Under the pieces are notes generated by a model, which saw only the letters and a list, made by a program, of their open reading frames with translations, was not told the origin of the DNA and did not search any database. 50,057 nucleotides of DNA from Deltaproteobacteria bacterium (GTDB lineage Bacteria > Myxococcota_A > UBA9160 > UBA4427), in contig PAQX01000066.1 in assembly GCA_002709835.1 (NCBI GenBank), forward strand, positions 1 to 50,057, read 5' to 3'. Positions 16,229 to 24,398 of the stretch are shown here, piece by piece; the first letter of the stretch is position 1; each line of letters opens with the position of its first letter. The translations under genes were made by a program, and so were the position numbers.

Positions 16229-16729
16229 CTAGAACAGCGGGTCGAGCAGCAGCTCCGTGCGATCGTGTTCGATCACGCCCCAGTCGCCCATCTCGTCGGC
16301 GCCGAGCTCGCGTTCGACGACGCGCAGCTTGCCGTCGTTGCACTCGAAGCGGGTCCACATTCCGCCGTGATCGGACTCGAACTCGAGGTAGCTCCCGGGT
16401 TCGACGTAGGGGGCGATGGGGTCGAAGAAACGCGCGATCGCGCGGGCGGGGAGTTCGTCCATCATGCCCTCGCGACCGCAACCGGAGACGCCACCTTCGG
16501 GCGTCTCGTTGACCACGAGATGCTCCCCGAGACCGGTGAGGGCGCGAACCAGACCCGCGAAGGTCGTGGCTGCGGAGAACTCGCGGTAGGCGGCGGGCCG
16601 TTCGTTGACGCCCTTCGAGAGGAAGACCTGCTCGTTGGGGAAGGCGGCCTTGAGGGCCGTGACGCTGGCGCGCTCACCAGCAGCGCTCATGCGAAAATGT
16701 GCTTTCTCGATCCAGACGGCAGTACCCAT
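16229..16729 (-). CDS. Hypothetical protein, 166 residues
   Basis: No family recognised. The product begins MGTAVWIEKAHFRMSAAG and has mixed alpha/beta character: a helix near 20-40 (TALKAAFPNEQVFLS), a Gly/Cys patch GGVSGCGREG, an acidic-aromatic segment YVEPGSYLEFESDHGG, and a C-terminal acidic strand region ending LLLDPLF. It has no signal peptide or membrane segment. ATG 16729 is preceded by GGGAGA at good spacing; the open frame extends further upstream but into non-coding-like sequence. It is convergent with the upstream gene across a strong terminator. Confidence 0.7.
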   Translation of the reverse strand: MGTAVWIEKAHFRMSAAGERASVTALKAAFPNEQVFLSKGVNERPAAYREFSAATTFAGLVRALTGLGEHLVVNETPEGGVSGCGREGMMDELPARAIARFFDPIAPYVEPGSYLEFESDHGGMWTRFECNDGKLRVVERELGADEMGDWGVIEHDRTELLLDPLF

Positions 16730-17032
16730 GGATGTCTCCCTGCATGCTCCGGCGCGGGGCCGGAGGGGGCTTATCGGAAGGCCAGGCTCGCGGAATGCGG
16801 GCGTGGCTGGCCGACCATTCACCTCCGCGTCGGAATTCCGACCCGTTGCCTTGAGCCCTCCACCGCTCTTCCGTGCGGGATCGCCCGAAATGCTTCAGCC
16901 GACTACGCTAGCTGCGCGTTCGCGGACCGGAGCTGCACTTCGACTGTGTGCGCCTGCCGTACACCTGCGTGTGTCGGCGTTCCTCTTTTTTCCGCCGTCC
17001 CGAGAAGATTCATCCCTGACTGGAGCCAGACC
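16730..17032. other. Divergent intergenic region
   Basis: These 303 bases separate the unknown minus-strand gene from the phosphotransferase gene and must hold both promoters. I see no clear -35/-10 pair, no operator-like palindrome and no small gene with a ribosome binding site other than GGAG at 17022-17025 for the phosphotransferase. Confidence 0.4.
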
Positions 17033-18406
17033 ATGAGAGTGGAACTCGACGCAGAATCGCGCGATGCGCTGCCGACCGATTGGCAGCGCGCCTTCACCTG
17101 GACGGAGCAGCAGCTCGGTGGGCGAGTCGTCGCCTGGGAACCGCAACCGCGCTGGCGACCGGCCTGCGTCTTCGAGCTGGAGAAGGACGGCGAGCTCCTG
17201 CCGCTCTATTGGCGCGGGGCGCGCGGCGAATTCCACACCAGCACGAAGCCGCTCATGCGCGAGGGAGCGGTGATCGACGTTCTCGAGAGACACGGCGTGC
17301 CGGTGCCGCACTCCTACGGTGTCTGCGAGGAGCCGCCCGGTCTGCTCCTCCAGAAGATCCCCGGCCGCTTCAGTCTCGACCGCGCGAACGATGACGTCCA
17401 TCGAGGCAAGGTCCTCGATGAGTACCTTTCCGCTCTCGCGAAGATCCACTCGATCCCGATCGAGGAGTTCGAAGCGATCGGCTACCGGCGGCCTGCCGAC
17501 GCCGAGACGAGCTGCATGGGGGAGACCATCGGTTTCGAGCGGAGCTACCGCGCGGGCAAGACCATGCCGGACCCGATGATCGAGTTCCAGCTCGCCTGGG
17601 TGAAGCGCAACGTGCCGAAGGGCCGGGACGATTTGTCGTTCCTCGTCTGCGACTCCGGGCAGTTCATGTTCGACGACACCGGGCTGACGGGACTCCTCGA
17701 CTTCGAGCTCGGCTACATCGGTGACTACGCCGCGGATCTGGCCGGGTTCCGTACCCGCGACCTGACGGAGCCCTTCGTGACGCCTCTCGGCGACGTGATG
17801 CGACGATACGCGGAGCTGAGCGGTCGCGCTGTCGACCTCCGCGTCGTGGATTTCCATACGGTTCGCTTCGCGCTGCTGAACCCGCTCTCGGTTGCGCATC
17901 AGGTCACGAACCCGGTGCCGGCGGCCAACTACGTTCAGTATCTCGGATGGTACGTGTGCTACGGGCGTTGCGGCCTCGAGGTAATGGCGGACATGACCGG
18001 CACTGAGCTCGATTCCCCCTCGCTTCCGGATGAGCGTCCCTCGCGCCGCAGCGCGGCGATCGGCCAGCTCGTCGACCTGCTCGACCCGAAGGAAGCCGGC
18101 GATGACGGGGAGGCGGCGTATCAGCTCGACCGGATGCAGCGCACCGCCGTCTATCTGGACCGCTCGGATCGATACGGCGCCGCGCTCGAGGCCGACGATC
18201 TCGATGACGTCGCGAAGCTCCTCGGTCACCGCCCCCCGAGCTGGCAGGAGGCCGATGCCGAGCTCGAAGCCCTCGTGTTGGCATCGGGACCCGAGCGGGA
18301 CGCCGAGTTCATGCGGTACTTCCACCGTCGACTCGCACGAGAGGAGTCGCTCCTGTATCCGGTCCTCCGGGAACAGCAGGACGCGACACTGCCGCCGCTT
18401 CGCTGA
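17033..18406 (+). CDS. APH-like phosphotransferase family protein, altered catalytic loop
   Basis: 457 residues of the aminoglycoside-phosphotransferase/choline-kinase fold, the group often found beside acyl-CoA dehydrogenases in fatty-acid or xenobiotic degraders. The catalytic loop reads LVCDSGQF around Asp207. Relatives normally have His-Gly before the Asp and two more residues after, so His is replaced and the loop is shortened. The metal-binding motif DFE (223-225) in LLDFELGYIGD is intact. Residues about 330-457 form a helical C-terminal extension with many acidic residues. ATG 17033 has GGAG 7 bases upstream. Substrate unknown; it may be a weak or non-catalytic member. Confidence 0.85.
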   Translation: MRVELDAESRDALPTDWQRAFTWTEQQLGGRVVAWEPQPRWRPACVFELEKDGELLPLYWRGARGEFHTSTKPLMREGAVIDVLERHGVPVPHSYGVCEEPPGLLLQKIPGRFSLDRANDDVHRGKVLDEYLSALAKIHSIPIEEFEAIGYRRPADAETSCMGETIGFERSYRAGKTMPDPMIEFQLAWVKRNVPKGRDDLSFLVCDSGQFMFDDTGLTGLLDFELGYIGDYAADLAGFRTRDLTEPFVTPLGDVMRRYAELSGRAVDLRVVDFHTVRFALLNPLSVAHQVTNPVPAANYVQYLGWYVCYGRCGLEVMADMTGTELDSPSLPDERPSRRSAAIGQLVDLLDPKEAGDDGEAAYQLDRMQRTAVYLDRSDRYGAALEADDLDDVAKLLGHRPPSWQEADAELEALVLASGPERDAEFMRYFHRRLAREESLLYPVLREQQDATLPPLR

Positions 18407-18418
18407 GCGCGGCGATCG

Positions 18419-19207
18419 CTAGAGCCCGGCGATCCCGAGGTCCAGGTTCGCGCTCGTGATCCCGCCGTGGATCTCGAGAACCGAACCCGTGACGAACGCG
18501 CTCGCCGGGGAGGCCAGGTAGAGCGCGCCGAGCGCCATGTCTTGCGGCTCGCCGAGTCGCTTGAGTGGCGTCGCCTCGACCATCGCGTTGTGGACCGCGT
18601 CGTTGGTCAAGACGGTCTCGAGGGCCGACGTGGCGGTCGATCCGACGGCGATCGCGTTCACGCGGATCTTGGGGGCGAGGTCCTCCGCGAGGAGTTTCGT
18701 GAAGTGGGTCATCGCGCCTTTCGCCGTGCCGTAGGCGGCGAAGCCCTTGCCCGTCATCTGTCCGATCGAGGACGAGATGTTCACGATCGAGCCCCCGTTC
18801 TCCTGCATGTGCGGGACGGCGGCCTTCGAAAGGGCGAACGCGGTCGTGACGTTGAAATGGAAGGCGCCCTCGAAGTCCTTCTCCGTCGTCGAGAGGAAAT
18901 CCTTCGGCATCGAACCGCCCACGTTGTTGATCACGATGTCGATCCGCCCAAACGTGTCCATCGTCTGGGCAACGAAGGCCTCGAGGTTCTCGGTCTTCGC
19001 GGCGTTGGTCGGGACGACGAGAGCCCTGCGGCCGAGCTTATGGATTTCTTCCGCGACGGTCTGGAGCTGGTCCTCGCTCCGGGCGGCCAGAGCCACGTCG
19101 GCTCCGTTCTCGGCGAGGGCGAGGGCCGTCGCGCGGCCGATGCCGCGGCCGGCGCCGGTCACGAGGGCAACTTTGTCATCGATTCGAAAGCGGTCGAGAA
19201 TAGCCAT
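18419..19207 (-). CDS. SDR oxidoreductase, FabG/hydroxysteroid-dehydrogenase-like
   Basis: A classical 262-residue SDR: TGAGRGIG near residue 17, NNVGG in place of NNAG, Ser in NISSSIGQ, YGTAK (YxxxK), then NAIAVGSTATSAL. The C-terminal segment ASAFVTGSVLEIHGG is typical of FabG and 7-alpha-hydroxysteroid dehydrogenase relatives. NAD(P)-linked oxidation of a secondary alcohol is expected. It ends 12 bases from the stop of the convergent phosphotransferase gene and is divergent from the next SDR, with 99 bases between. Confidence 0.9.
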   Translation of the reverse strand: MAILDRFRIDDKVALVTGAGRGIGRATALALAENGADVALAARSEDQLQTVAEEIHKLGRRALVVPTNAAKTENLEAFVAQTMDTFGRIDIVINNVGGSMPKDFLSTTEKDFEGAFHFNVTTAFALSKAAVPHMQENGGSIVNISSSIGQMTGKGFAAYGTAKGAMTHFTKLLAEDLAPKIRVNAIAVGSTATSALETVLTNDAVHNAMVEATPLKRLGEPQDMALGALYLASPASAFVTGSVLEIHGGITSANLDLGIAGL

Positions 19208-19306
19208 GAGTCGATACTAGCCCCTTGGTCGGGACCCGCCGCGAGGCGGGTTCACCGGCTAGACTGGCGAACCCGGCGCCGTCGTGCGCGAGACGAGGAG
19301 AGAACG

Positions 19307-20161
19307 ATGCAGGATTTCCAGGGAAAGGTCGCGGTCGTGACCGGTGCAGCGAGCGGAATCGGGTTGGGCGTGACCGAGCGCTTCGTCGCCGAGGGGATGA
19401 AGGTCGTGATGGCCGACGTCGAGCAGGGGACCCTCGATCGGGAAGTGGCGCGGCTCTCGGAAGAGGGCGGAGACGTCCTCGGCGTGATCTGCGACGTGCG
19501 CGATCCGGAGGCCGTTCAGAATCTCGCCGACCGGACCCTGGAGCACTATGGCGCCGTCCACGTCGTCTTCAACAACGCGGGGGTCGCGCCGGGCGGGCCG
19601 ATGCTCGAGACGACGCCGGATGACTGGAAGTGGATCGTCGATGTTAACGTCCTGGGCGTCGCGTACGGCGTGACGACCTTCGGCGCGATCATGAAGGAAG
19701 CCGGAGAGGGACACATCATCAACACGGCGAGCGAGGCGGGTCACGTCTCCAGCGCCGTCCTCGGGATGTACACGGCGACCAAGCACGCGGTGGTCGGTCT
19801 GTCGGAGTCGCTCTACCGCGAACTCGAAGACACGAACGTCTCGGTCCACTGTCTCTGCCCGAACCTGGTGAACACCGGGATCTTCCACTCCGAGCGCAAC
19901 CGCGACGACGGCGTCGAGATGACCGCGGCACAGACGGCGACGATGGCCCCCCTCCGTGAGGCGATCACGGCGATGGGCATCACGCCGACCCAGGTCGCCG
20001 CCGACATCATCGAGGCGATGAGGCAGGACAAGTTCTGGATCTTCACCCACGACATCACGAAGCAGGGGCTGAAGGTCCGCTACCAGGACATCGAGGAGGG
20101 GCGGAATCCCTCGAACCCGTACGAGAACGTCGAGGGCCTCGAAGAGATCACGAAGGTCTAG
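19307..20161 (+). CDS. SDR oxidoreductase (DWKW subgroup)
   Basis: A 284-residue SDR with TGAASGIG near residue 13, NNAGV, TASEAGH as the Ser region, and YTATK as YxxxK. The segment TTPDDWKWIVDVNVLGVAYG is shared with the SDR at 25195, which also begins MQD.GKVAVVTG, so the two are paralogues of a group common in lipid-degrading bacteria. The C-terminus is extended and polar (residues 245-284). ATG 19307 follows GAGGAGAG. Substrate unknown, likely a hydroxyacyl or steroid-type alcohol. Confidence 0.9.
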   Translation: MQDFQGKVAVVTGAASGIGLGVTERFVAEGMKVVMADVEQGTLDREVARLSEEGGDVLGVICDVRDPEAVQNLADRTLEHYGAVHVVFNNAGVAPGGPMLETTPDDWKWIVDVNVLGVAYGVTTFGAIMKEAGEGHIINTASEAGHVSSAVLGMYTATKHAVVGLSESLYRELEDTNVSVHCLCPNLVNTGIFHSERNRDDGVEMTAAQTATMAPLREAITAMGITPTQVAADIIEAMRQDKFWIFTHDITKQGLKVRYQDIEEGRNPSNPYENVEGLEEITKV

Positions 20162-20479
20162 GCCCGATCGGCCGCGGCGTGAGGTCGCTCGACGGTCTCG
20201 TCGATCAGCTCATCCCACTCGACGCTCGCTGCGCCTGCGGCGAGTCGCACCGCGCGCCAGCTCTGGCTTCGCGTTCCGTCAGGGAGGACGCCCCCGCGAC
20301 CGGACCGGATTCACCCGAAGCCGACAACGTAGTTCGGCCGTCGGGCAGCAGACTTGGGGCGCCACACCCTGTTTGCTCCGTCGGATCTGGCCGGAAGGAC
20401 TGCTCGGTTCGCCCGTGTCCGCCAGGGGCTTGATTCTGCGTGGTACCCTCTCGCGCCACACCACCTCGGAGGGATTCCC
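20162..20479. other. Intergenic region before doxX-like gene
   Basis: No gene is supported in these 318 bases; the open frames on both strands are Arg/Pro/Ser-rich shadows without ribosome binding sites. The only clear signal is the Shine-Dalgarno GGAGGG at 20468-20473, which fixes the TTG start of the next gene. Confidence 0.4.
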
Positions 20480-20866
20480 TTGGGTTTTCTGGATGTCCAC
20501 CGCGACAAGATCTACGCGGTTCTTCGGATCGTGACCGGCTTCCTCTTTCTCTGGCACGGGAGCCAGAAACTCTTCGGTTGGCCCGGCGGGGGGCCGGATG
20601 GCGCTCCGGCCCTCGTCGTCTACGTCGCAGGACCGATCGAGCTGATCGGAGGCGTACTGCTGATCTTCGGTCTGAAGGTCCGACCCGTCTCTTTTCTGTG
20701 TAGTGGTCTGATGGCGGCTGCCTACTGGATGGCCCACGGCACGAAGGCGCTGCTTCCGATCCTGAATCATGGTGAGCTGGCGATGCTCTACTGCTTCCTC
20801 TTTCTGTTCATGGCCGCGGAGGGTGCCGGGATCTGGTCCCTCGACAATCGCGGAGACGGCGGGTGA
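20480..20866 (+). CDS. DoxX-family membrane protein
   Basis: 128 residues with four hydrophobic helices. Landmarks are ILRIVTGFLFLWHGSQKLFGW-type sequence at the first helix, GGPDG, the second helix with GPIELIGGVLLIFGL, and the third ending AYWMAHG. These match DoxX/DUF4260-like proteins, associated with thiosulfate:quinone oxidoreduction or redox stress complexes. The start is TTG 20480, supported by GGAGGG 6 bases upstream and by the beginning of homology; no ATG or GTG fits. The stop overlaps the next start as GTGA. Confidence 0.85.
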   Translation: MGFLDVHRDKIYAVLRIVTGFLFLWHGSQKLFGWPGGGPDGAPALVVYVAGPIELIGGVLLIFGLKVRPVSFLCSGLMAAAYWMAHGTKALLPILNHGELAMLYCFLFLFMAAEGAGIWSLDNRGDGG

Positions 20867-21237
20867 CCGAGATCGAGATCGTGGGAAGTGCTTCGAGCGG
20901 ACGTGAGGCTCGGCTCCAGCGCGCGATCCTCGGGCTCGCGGAGAACCCGCCGGGCGCGGAGGAGGCGAAGCGTCGCCCGGCGCGTCCGGGCTTCGCCGAG
21001 AATCTCGTTTTCGAATTCGACGAGGCGTATACCGCCTACGTCGAGAGCTTCGAGACGCTCCCGAGCGAAGAGCAGCTGCTAGCTCTTCAGGCCGTCGACA
21101 CCCACGTGTCGAGGATGGTTCGCGCGAAGGACGCCGAGCTCTGGACCGAACGCGCGCGGCGGGAAGAGGCGCCCTGGGCCCAGGTTCGCGAGCTCGCTGC
21201 ACACGTTCTACGTGTCTTCGAATGGCGCGCGCCCTGA
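20863..21237 (+). CDS. Hypothetical protein coupled to doxX-like gene
   Basis: 124 residues beginning at GTG 20863, which overlaps the DoxX stop (GTGA). The sequence is soluble and helical, rich in Glu, Ala and Arg (for example SEEQLLALQAVDTHVSRMVRAKDAELW), with no signal peptide or known motif. Two blocks are separated by a basic-proline linker near residues 35-45 (EEAKRRPARPGFAE). The coupling implies a partner role with the membrane protein, which is inference. Confidence 0.65.
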   Translation: MTEIEIVGSASSGREARLQRAILGLAENPPGAEEAKRRPARPGFAENLVFEFDEAYTAYVESFETLPSEEQLLALQAVDTHVSRMVRAKDAELWTERARREEAPWAQVRELAAHVLRVFEWRAP

Positions 21238-21314
21238 AACGCCGTGTACGGAACCGATGCGGGTCGCCGATGTCCTAGAATGAGGGACGCCGCGTGACGG
21301 TGAACGGAGAACCC

Positions 21315-21434
21315 ATGCCCGTTGGCCTCGAAAGCGCAGAGATCATCGGCTGCCTGGCACCCCAAGCCGGAAGCGGGCTGCACGCGCTTGCCCTGCTGGC
21401 CTTCGTTTTCGCTGCGCGCGCCGTTCGCGGCTAG
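21315..21434 (+). CDS. Possible 39-residue single-helix peptide
   Basis: ATG 21315 is preceded by GGAG at 21306-21309 with a short spacer. The product starts MPVGLESAEIIGCLAPQAG and ends with a hydrophobic helix LHALALLAFVFAARAVRG, a layout like a tail-anchored or sorting-type peptide. It is too short for a family call. The stop is followed at once by the GC palindrome 21439-21450. Confidence 0.35.
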   Translation: MPVGLESAEIIGCLAPQAGSGLHALALLAFVFAARAVRG

Positions 21435-21438
21435 CGAC

Positions 21439-21450
21439 GGGCGCGCGCCC
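21439..21450. terminator. GC-only palindrome between convergent genes
   Basis: GGGCGCGCGCCC is a perfect 12-bp palindrome located 4 bases after the small reading frame and 5 bases after (minus strand) the dihydropteroate-synthase-like stop. There is no T tract. It is the same sort of element as at 4419-4434. Confidence 0.35.
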
Positions 21451-21455
21451 CGGCC

Positions 21456-22265
21456 CTACGTCGGCTCGTCGAGGGCCGCTTCGATCCGCAGCCCGTCGCG
21501 CAGTGCGCCGACGTCGTGGGTCCGGAGGTAGTCGGTCCCAGCGCGCGCGGCATAGAGCTCCGCCGTGAGCGTGGCTGCGCCAACCGCGTCGACGGCGCGT
21601 CCGGTGATCGCGCGGAGGAAGGACTTCCGCGACACCGAGATGAAGACGGGGCGGCCGAAGCGAGTGCGCAGGCGCGGGATCGACTGCAGGACCTCGACCG
21701 AGGAGCGCGGATCGTTCCCAAGGAAGAATCCCATCCCGGGATCCACGATCAGCCGGGACTCGTCGACCCCCGCCCGAGTGAGTTCTCCGAGGCGCATGTC
21801 GAAGAAGCGGTCGATCGACGCGAGGACTTGTTCCGGGGTCGCCGCATCCCGGGTCGCGCGCTCTTCTGCGAGCAGGGAGTGGACGACGACGACGAGCGCG
21901 TCGCTTCCACCGAGCCGCTCCTGGGTGGCCGGGTCCGGGAAACCGCGCACGTCGTTCACCATCCCGACGCCCTGATCGAGCGCCCAATCGAGCACCTCCG
22001 GGCGCGTGGCATCGACGGAGAGCGGGAGCGGTCCGTCGCCGAGCGCGTCGACGACCGGCTTGAGACGGCGGATCTGTTCCTTCGGCGGGACGAGCCCGGC
22101 GTCGGGGTTGCTCGAGGCGGGGCCGAGTTCGATCCAGTCCGCGCCTTCTTCGGCGAGGGTGCGGGCGTGATCGATCGCCGCCGCCGCTTCGAGATAGCGG
22201 CCGCCGTCCGAGAACGAGTCTTCGGTGATGTTCACGATCGCGACGAGTGCGGGGGGGATCGGCAC
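21456..22265 (-). CDS. folP: Dihydropteroate synthase-like protein
   Basis: A 269-residue TIM-barrel enzyme of the pterin-binding family. NITEDSFSDGG near residue 12 is the classic DHPS N-terminal motif, DPGMGFF near 168 and SRKSFLR near 198 match the pterin and sulfonamide-site loops. Loop 2, normally GESTRPG, reads GPASSNPD: Thr is Ser, Arg is Asn and Gly is Asp, residues that contact the pterin pyrophosphate. It may therefore be the folate enzyme of this lineage or a divergent paralogue. It is a single gene, with no other folate genes beside it. Confidence 0.85.
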   Translation of the reverse strand: MPIPPALVAIVNITEDSFSDGGRYLEAAAAIDHARTLAEEGADWIELGPASSNPDAGLVPPKEQIRRLKPVVDALGDGPLPLSVDATRPEVLDWALDQGVGMVNDVRGFPDPATQERLGGSDALVVVVHSLLAEERATRDAATPEQVLASIDRFFDMRLGELTRAGVDESRLIVDPGMGFFLGNDPRSSVEVLQSIPRLRTRFGRPVFISVSRKSFLRAITGRAVDAVGAATLTAELYAARAGTDYLRTHDVGALRDGLRIEAALDEPT

Positions 22266-22574
22266 GCTCGTTTTCTAGCACTTCATTGCGTGAGAAGGCG
22301 TATCCGACACGACATGAGGTTTTACACCCCTTTTACGCTGAGGCCGGCCTCCTTCGTTTTCCCCGCAATCCCCCTCGGCTACATAGAAAACTCGCGGACG
22401 CGACGCGGCAGCGGGGTGAAGCCTCGCGTCCCCGCGTTCACTGGCCGACGCGACGACCGGTTCGCCCCCCCAGAAAAAAAGAAAAAGAATTGCGAGTCCG
22501 CAGGTGCAGTCCGCGCTTCGCCGAACGAAGCGCGCGCTCGAACCCGTGGATCGTGTAGAGGACGAACAAACGCG
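22266..22574. other. Divergent intergenic region upstream of desaturase
   Basis: These 309 bases lie between the dihydropteroate-synthase-like gene and the desaturase. They are more AT-rich than the surroundings, with TTTTACACCCCTTTTACGC near 22321 and an A-rich run near 22473-22488. TACATAG near 22380 could be a -10 element but its -35 is poor. No gene is supported. Confidence 0.4.
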
Positions 22575-23459
22575 ATGGCAGTTGTGATCGAGCCGGGAAA
22601 CGACGTTCCGGCGGACGAGACGCCGAAGGCGGAGACGAAGGCATCGCCCCGACCCGCCGGCAAGGGCAAGTACCTGCGGTACACGGCGGATCGCCGACCC
22701 GTCACCCTGACCTTCGCGCTGCTCGCGCTTCACTTTCTGGCGTTCCTATTCGCGCCGACCTGGCTGGCTGTCCTCCTGGTGGTGCCCTTTTCGATCGCGA
22801 GCTTCTTCATCGCCCCACTGAACCATCATCACCAGCACTTCAACTCTTTCCACTCGCCGATCCTGAATCGGATCTATGAGGTCGCGCTCTCGCTTCAGGC
22901 GGGGATCTCGCCCTATGGCTGGGTGCTGCACCACAACCTGGGACACCACAAGAACTACCTGAACCAGCACCCGAACCCGGAGCAGGTGGACGAGTCCCGC
23001 TGGACCCGTCGAGACGGAACGACGATGAATCGGGTCGAGTACACGATCAAGCTGGTCGCGTCCCATCAGCTCGACATCTACAAGGTCGGACAGAAGCACC
23101 CGAGGCAGTGGCGCAACTATTTGCTGATGAAGATCCCGGTCTGGTCGATCCTTTTCGTCCTGCTCTTCCTCAACCCCGTGAACGCCGTCCTGGTCTTCAT
23201 CCTGCCGGCCTTCGTGGCGCTTTGTCACACGAGCTGGTCCACCTACGAGCATCACGCCGGCTACCACGCCACCGACCACTACGATGCGTCGGTCAACCGG
23301 ACGAGCAGGGTCTACAACTACCTGACCTGTAATCTCGGTTACCACACCGCGCATCATGCGCGGCCCGGTCTCCACTGGAGCCTTCTCGAGAAGCTCCATA
23401 ACGAAATCGAAGACCGGATCCCCGACGACATGATCATTCCGACGTTCTTCGGTCGCTGA
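22575..23459 (+). CDS. Membrane fatty acid desaturase
   Basis: A 294-residue di-iron membrane enzyme of the fatty acid desaturase/hydroxylase family. Four to six hydrophobic helices surround the histidine boxes: HHHQH at 84-88, HHNLGHH at 119-125 and HTAHH at 257-261, plus EHHAGYH, all cytoplasmic iron ligands. Residues 1-40 are a soluble polar extension. It probably inserts a double bond or hydroxyl into acyl chains, or acts on another hydrophobic substrate such as an alkane; the exact position cannot be told. An intrinsic terminator follows. Confidence 0.9.
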   Translation: MAVVIEPGNDVPADETPKAETKASPRPAGKGKYLRYTADRRPVTLTFALLALHFLAFLFAPTWLAVLLVVPFSIASFFIAPLNHHHQHFNSFHSPILNRIYEVALSLQAGISPYGWVLHHNLGHHKNYLNQHPNPEQVDESRWTRRDGTTMNRVEYTIKLVASHQLDIYKVGQKHPRQWRNYLLMKIPVWSILFVLLFLNPVNAVLVFILPAFVALCHTSWSTYEHHAGYHATDHYDASVNRTSRVYNYLTCNLGYHTAHHARPGLHWSLLEKLHNEIEDRIPDDMIIPTFFGR

Positions 23460-23532
23460 GCGCCCGAAGATCGTATGAAGAGATTCCTTCTCCGTTGCGG
23501 CCTTGCCGCGTCGGATCGAGGCGCCTCGTGAC

Positions 23533-23556
23533 AGGCCCTGTCGGGGCCTTTCTTTT
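23533..23556 (+). terminator. Intrinsic terminator after desaturase
   Basis: AGGCCC (23533-23538) pairs with GGGCCT (23544-23549) around a TGTCG loop and is followed by TTCTTTT, a good T-rich tail, 73 bases after the desaturase stop. Confidence 0.75.
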
Positions 23557-23586
23557 GATGAGGGCTCAGGAGACGAGCGGCGCTGG

Positions 23587-23934
23587 CTAGCTTCGCCTGC
23601 GGTTCGCGCGGGGGTCGTTGGTCTGCTTCGTCACATCGATGCGGACCTCGTCTGCTTCGACTTCGACGGCGAAACAGGGGATCGGAAACCCGTCCGGGTT
23701 GTCCGGGTCGAAGCCGGTTCGGACGTCGAAGGGCCAGCCGTGTACGCGGCAGATGATCACGCAGCCCTCGAGATGGCCATCGTGGAGGGGGAAGCCCTGG
23801 TGGGGGCAGGCGTCCTCCATCGCGTGGACTTCATCTCCGATTCGGTAGAGGCCGACGCCGACGCCATCGACGACGACGCGCATTCCGCGATCGATCGGGA
23901 TCTCGCTCAGGCGGGCGACGGGAACGAAAGCCAC
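23587..23934 (-). CDS. Rieske [2Fe-2S] ferredoxin-like protein
   Basis: 115 residues. Cys43-x-His45 (CPHQG) and Cys62-x2-His65 (CRVHGW) are the Rieske ligands. The remaining fold (small N-terminal strands, GVGLYRIGDEVHAMEDACPH, FPIPCFAVEVEADEVRID) matches NirD/BphA3-type soluble ferredoxins that pass electrons to oxygenases or reductases. It has no membrane anchor. It stands alone, convergent with the desaturase across the terminator, and could supply the oxygenases in this region. Confidence 0.92.
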   Translation of the reverse strand: MAFVPVARLSEIPIDRGMRVVVDGVGVGLYRIGDEVHAMEDACPHQGFPLHDGHLEGCVIICRVHGWPFDVRTGFDPDNPDGFPIPCFAVEVEADEVRIDVTKQTNDPRANRRRS

Positions 23935-24089
23935 GGTCGGCTCCTGGGATGGGGTTCTGGGGCGCCCAATAGAAAACGGCGCTCGGTCCTGGCCTCTGAG
24001 CCAGGACGAGCGCCATAGGATGCTTCAGCTCCCGCCGGTTCACCATGCGAGGCGGGCCGTGCGGACCGAGAGGAGCCCGAAGTCTCGGT

Positions 24090-24398
24090 TCAGTTGGCTG
24101 CGATCGCCGCGGGCATCGCGGGTCGCGGCGTGCCCTCGGCGGTCACGACGCAGGTGTCGATTTCGCCCGCGGTGAGTGCATGCGAGCAGCTCATCGTCGA
24201 CGGGCCGGAGAGTCGAAGGAGTCGGCCGTTGGCGGTGTCGGCGAGTTCGAGTTCGAACCGCTGATCGAGCTCGAGCTCGAAGCGTTGCTCGAGTTCGAGT
24301 TCTGCCGTGAGCGAAAATTTGCCGGCCTCGGCGCCGGCGACGCTCGAAAGACTGAGCGCGAGGAACGCGCCGAGAAGAGTTCGGGGGATGAGTCGCAT
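24090..24398 (-). CDS. Small secreted protein with ELELxQRF repeats
   Basis: 102 residues, no known family. Residues 1-23 form a signal peptide (RTLLGAFLALSLSSVAGA). The mature part opens with an 8-residue repeat, ELELEQRF (33-40), ELELDQRF (41-48), ELEL (49-52), alternating charge and hydrophobic residues as in an amphipathic strand or coil. Cys71 and Cys83 could form a disulfide. The last ten residues are Ala/Pro-rich. It is preceded by a strong AAAAGGAG ribosome binding site, so expression is likely. The mature peptide is periplasmic or released. Confidence 0.75.
   Translation of the reverse strand: MRLIPRTLLGAFLALSLSSVAGAEAGKFSLTAELELEQRFELELDQRFELELADTANGRLLRLSGPSTMSCSHALTAGEIDTCVVTAEGTPRPAMPAAIAAN

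Noticed and set aside
16895..18325. 476-codon minus-strand frame opposite the phosphotransferase
   Set aside because: Shadow frame; kinase motifs are on the plus strand.
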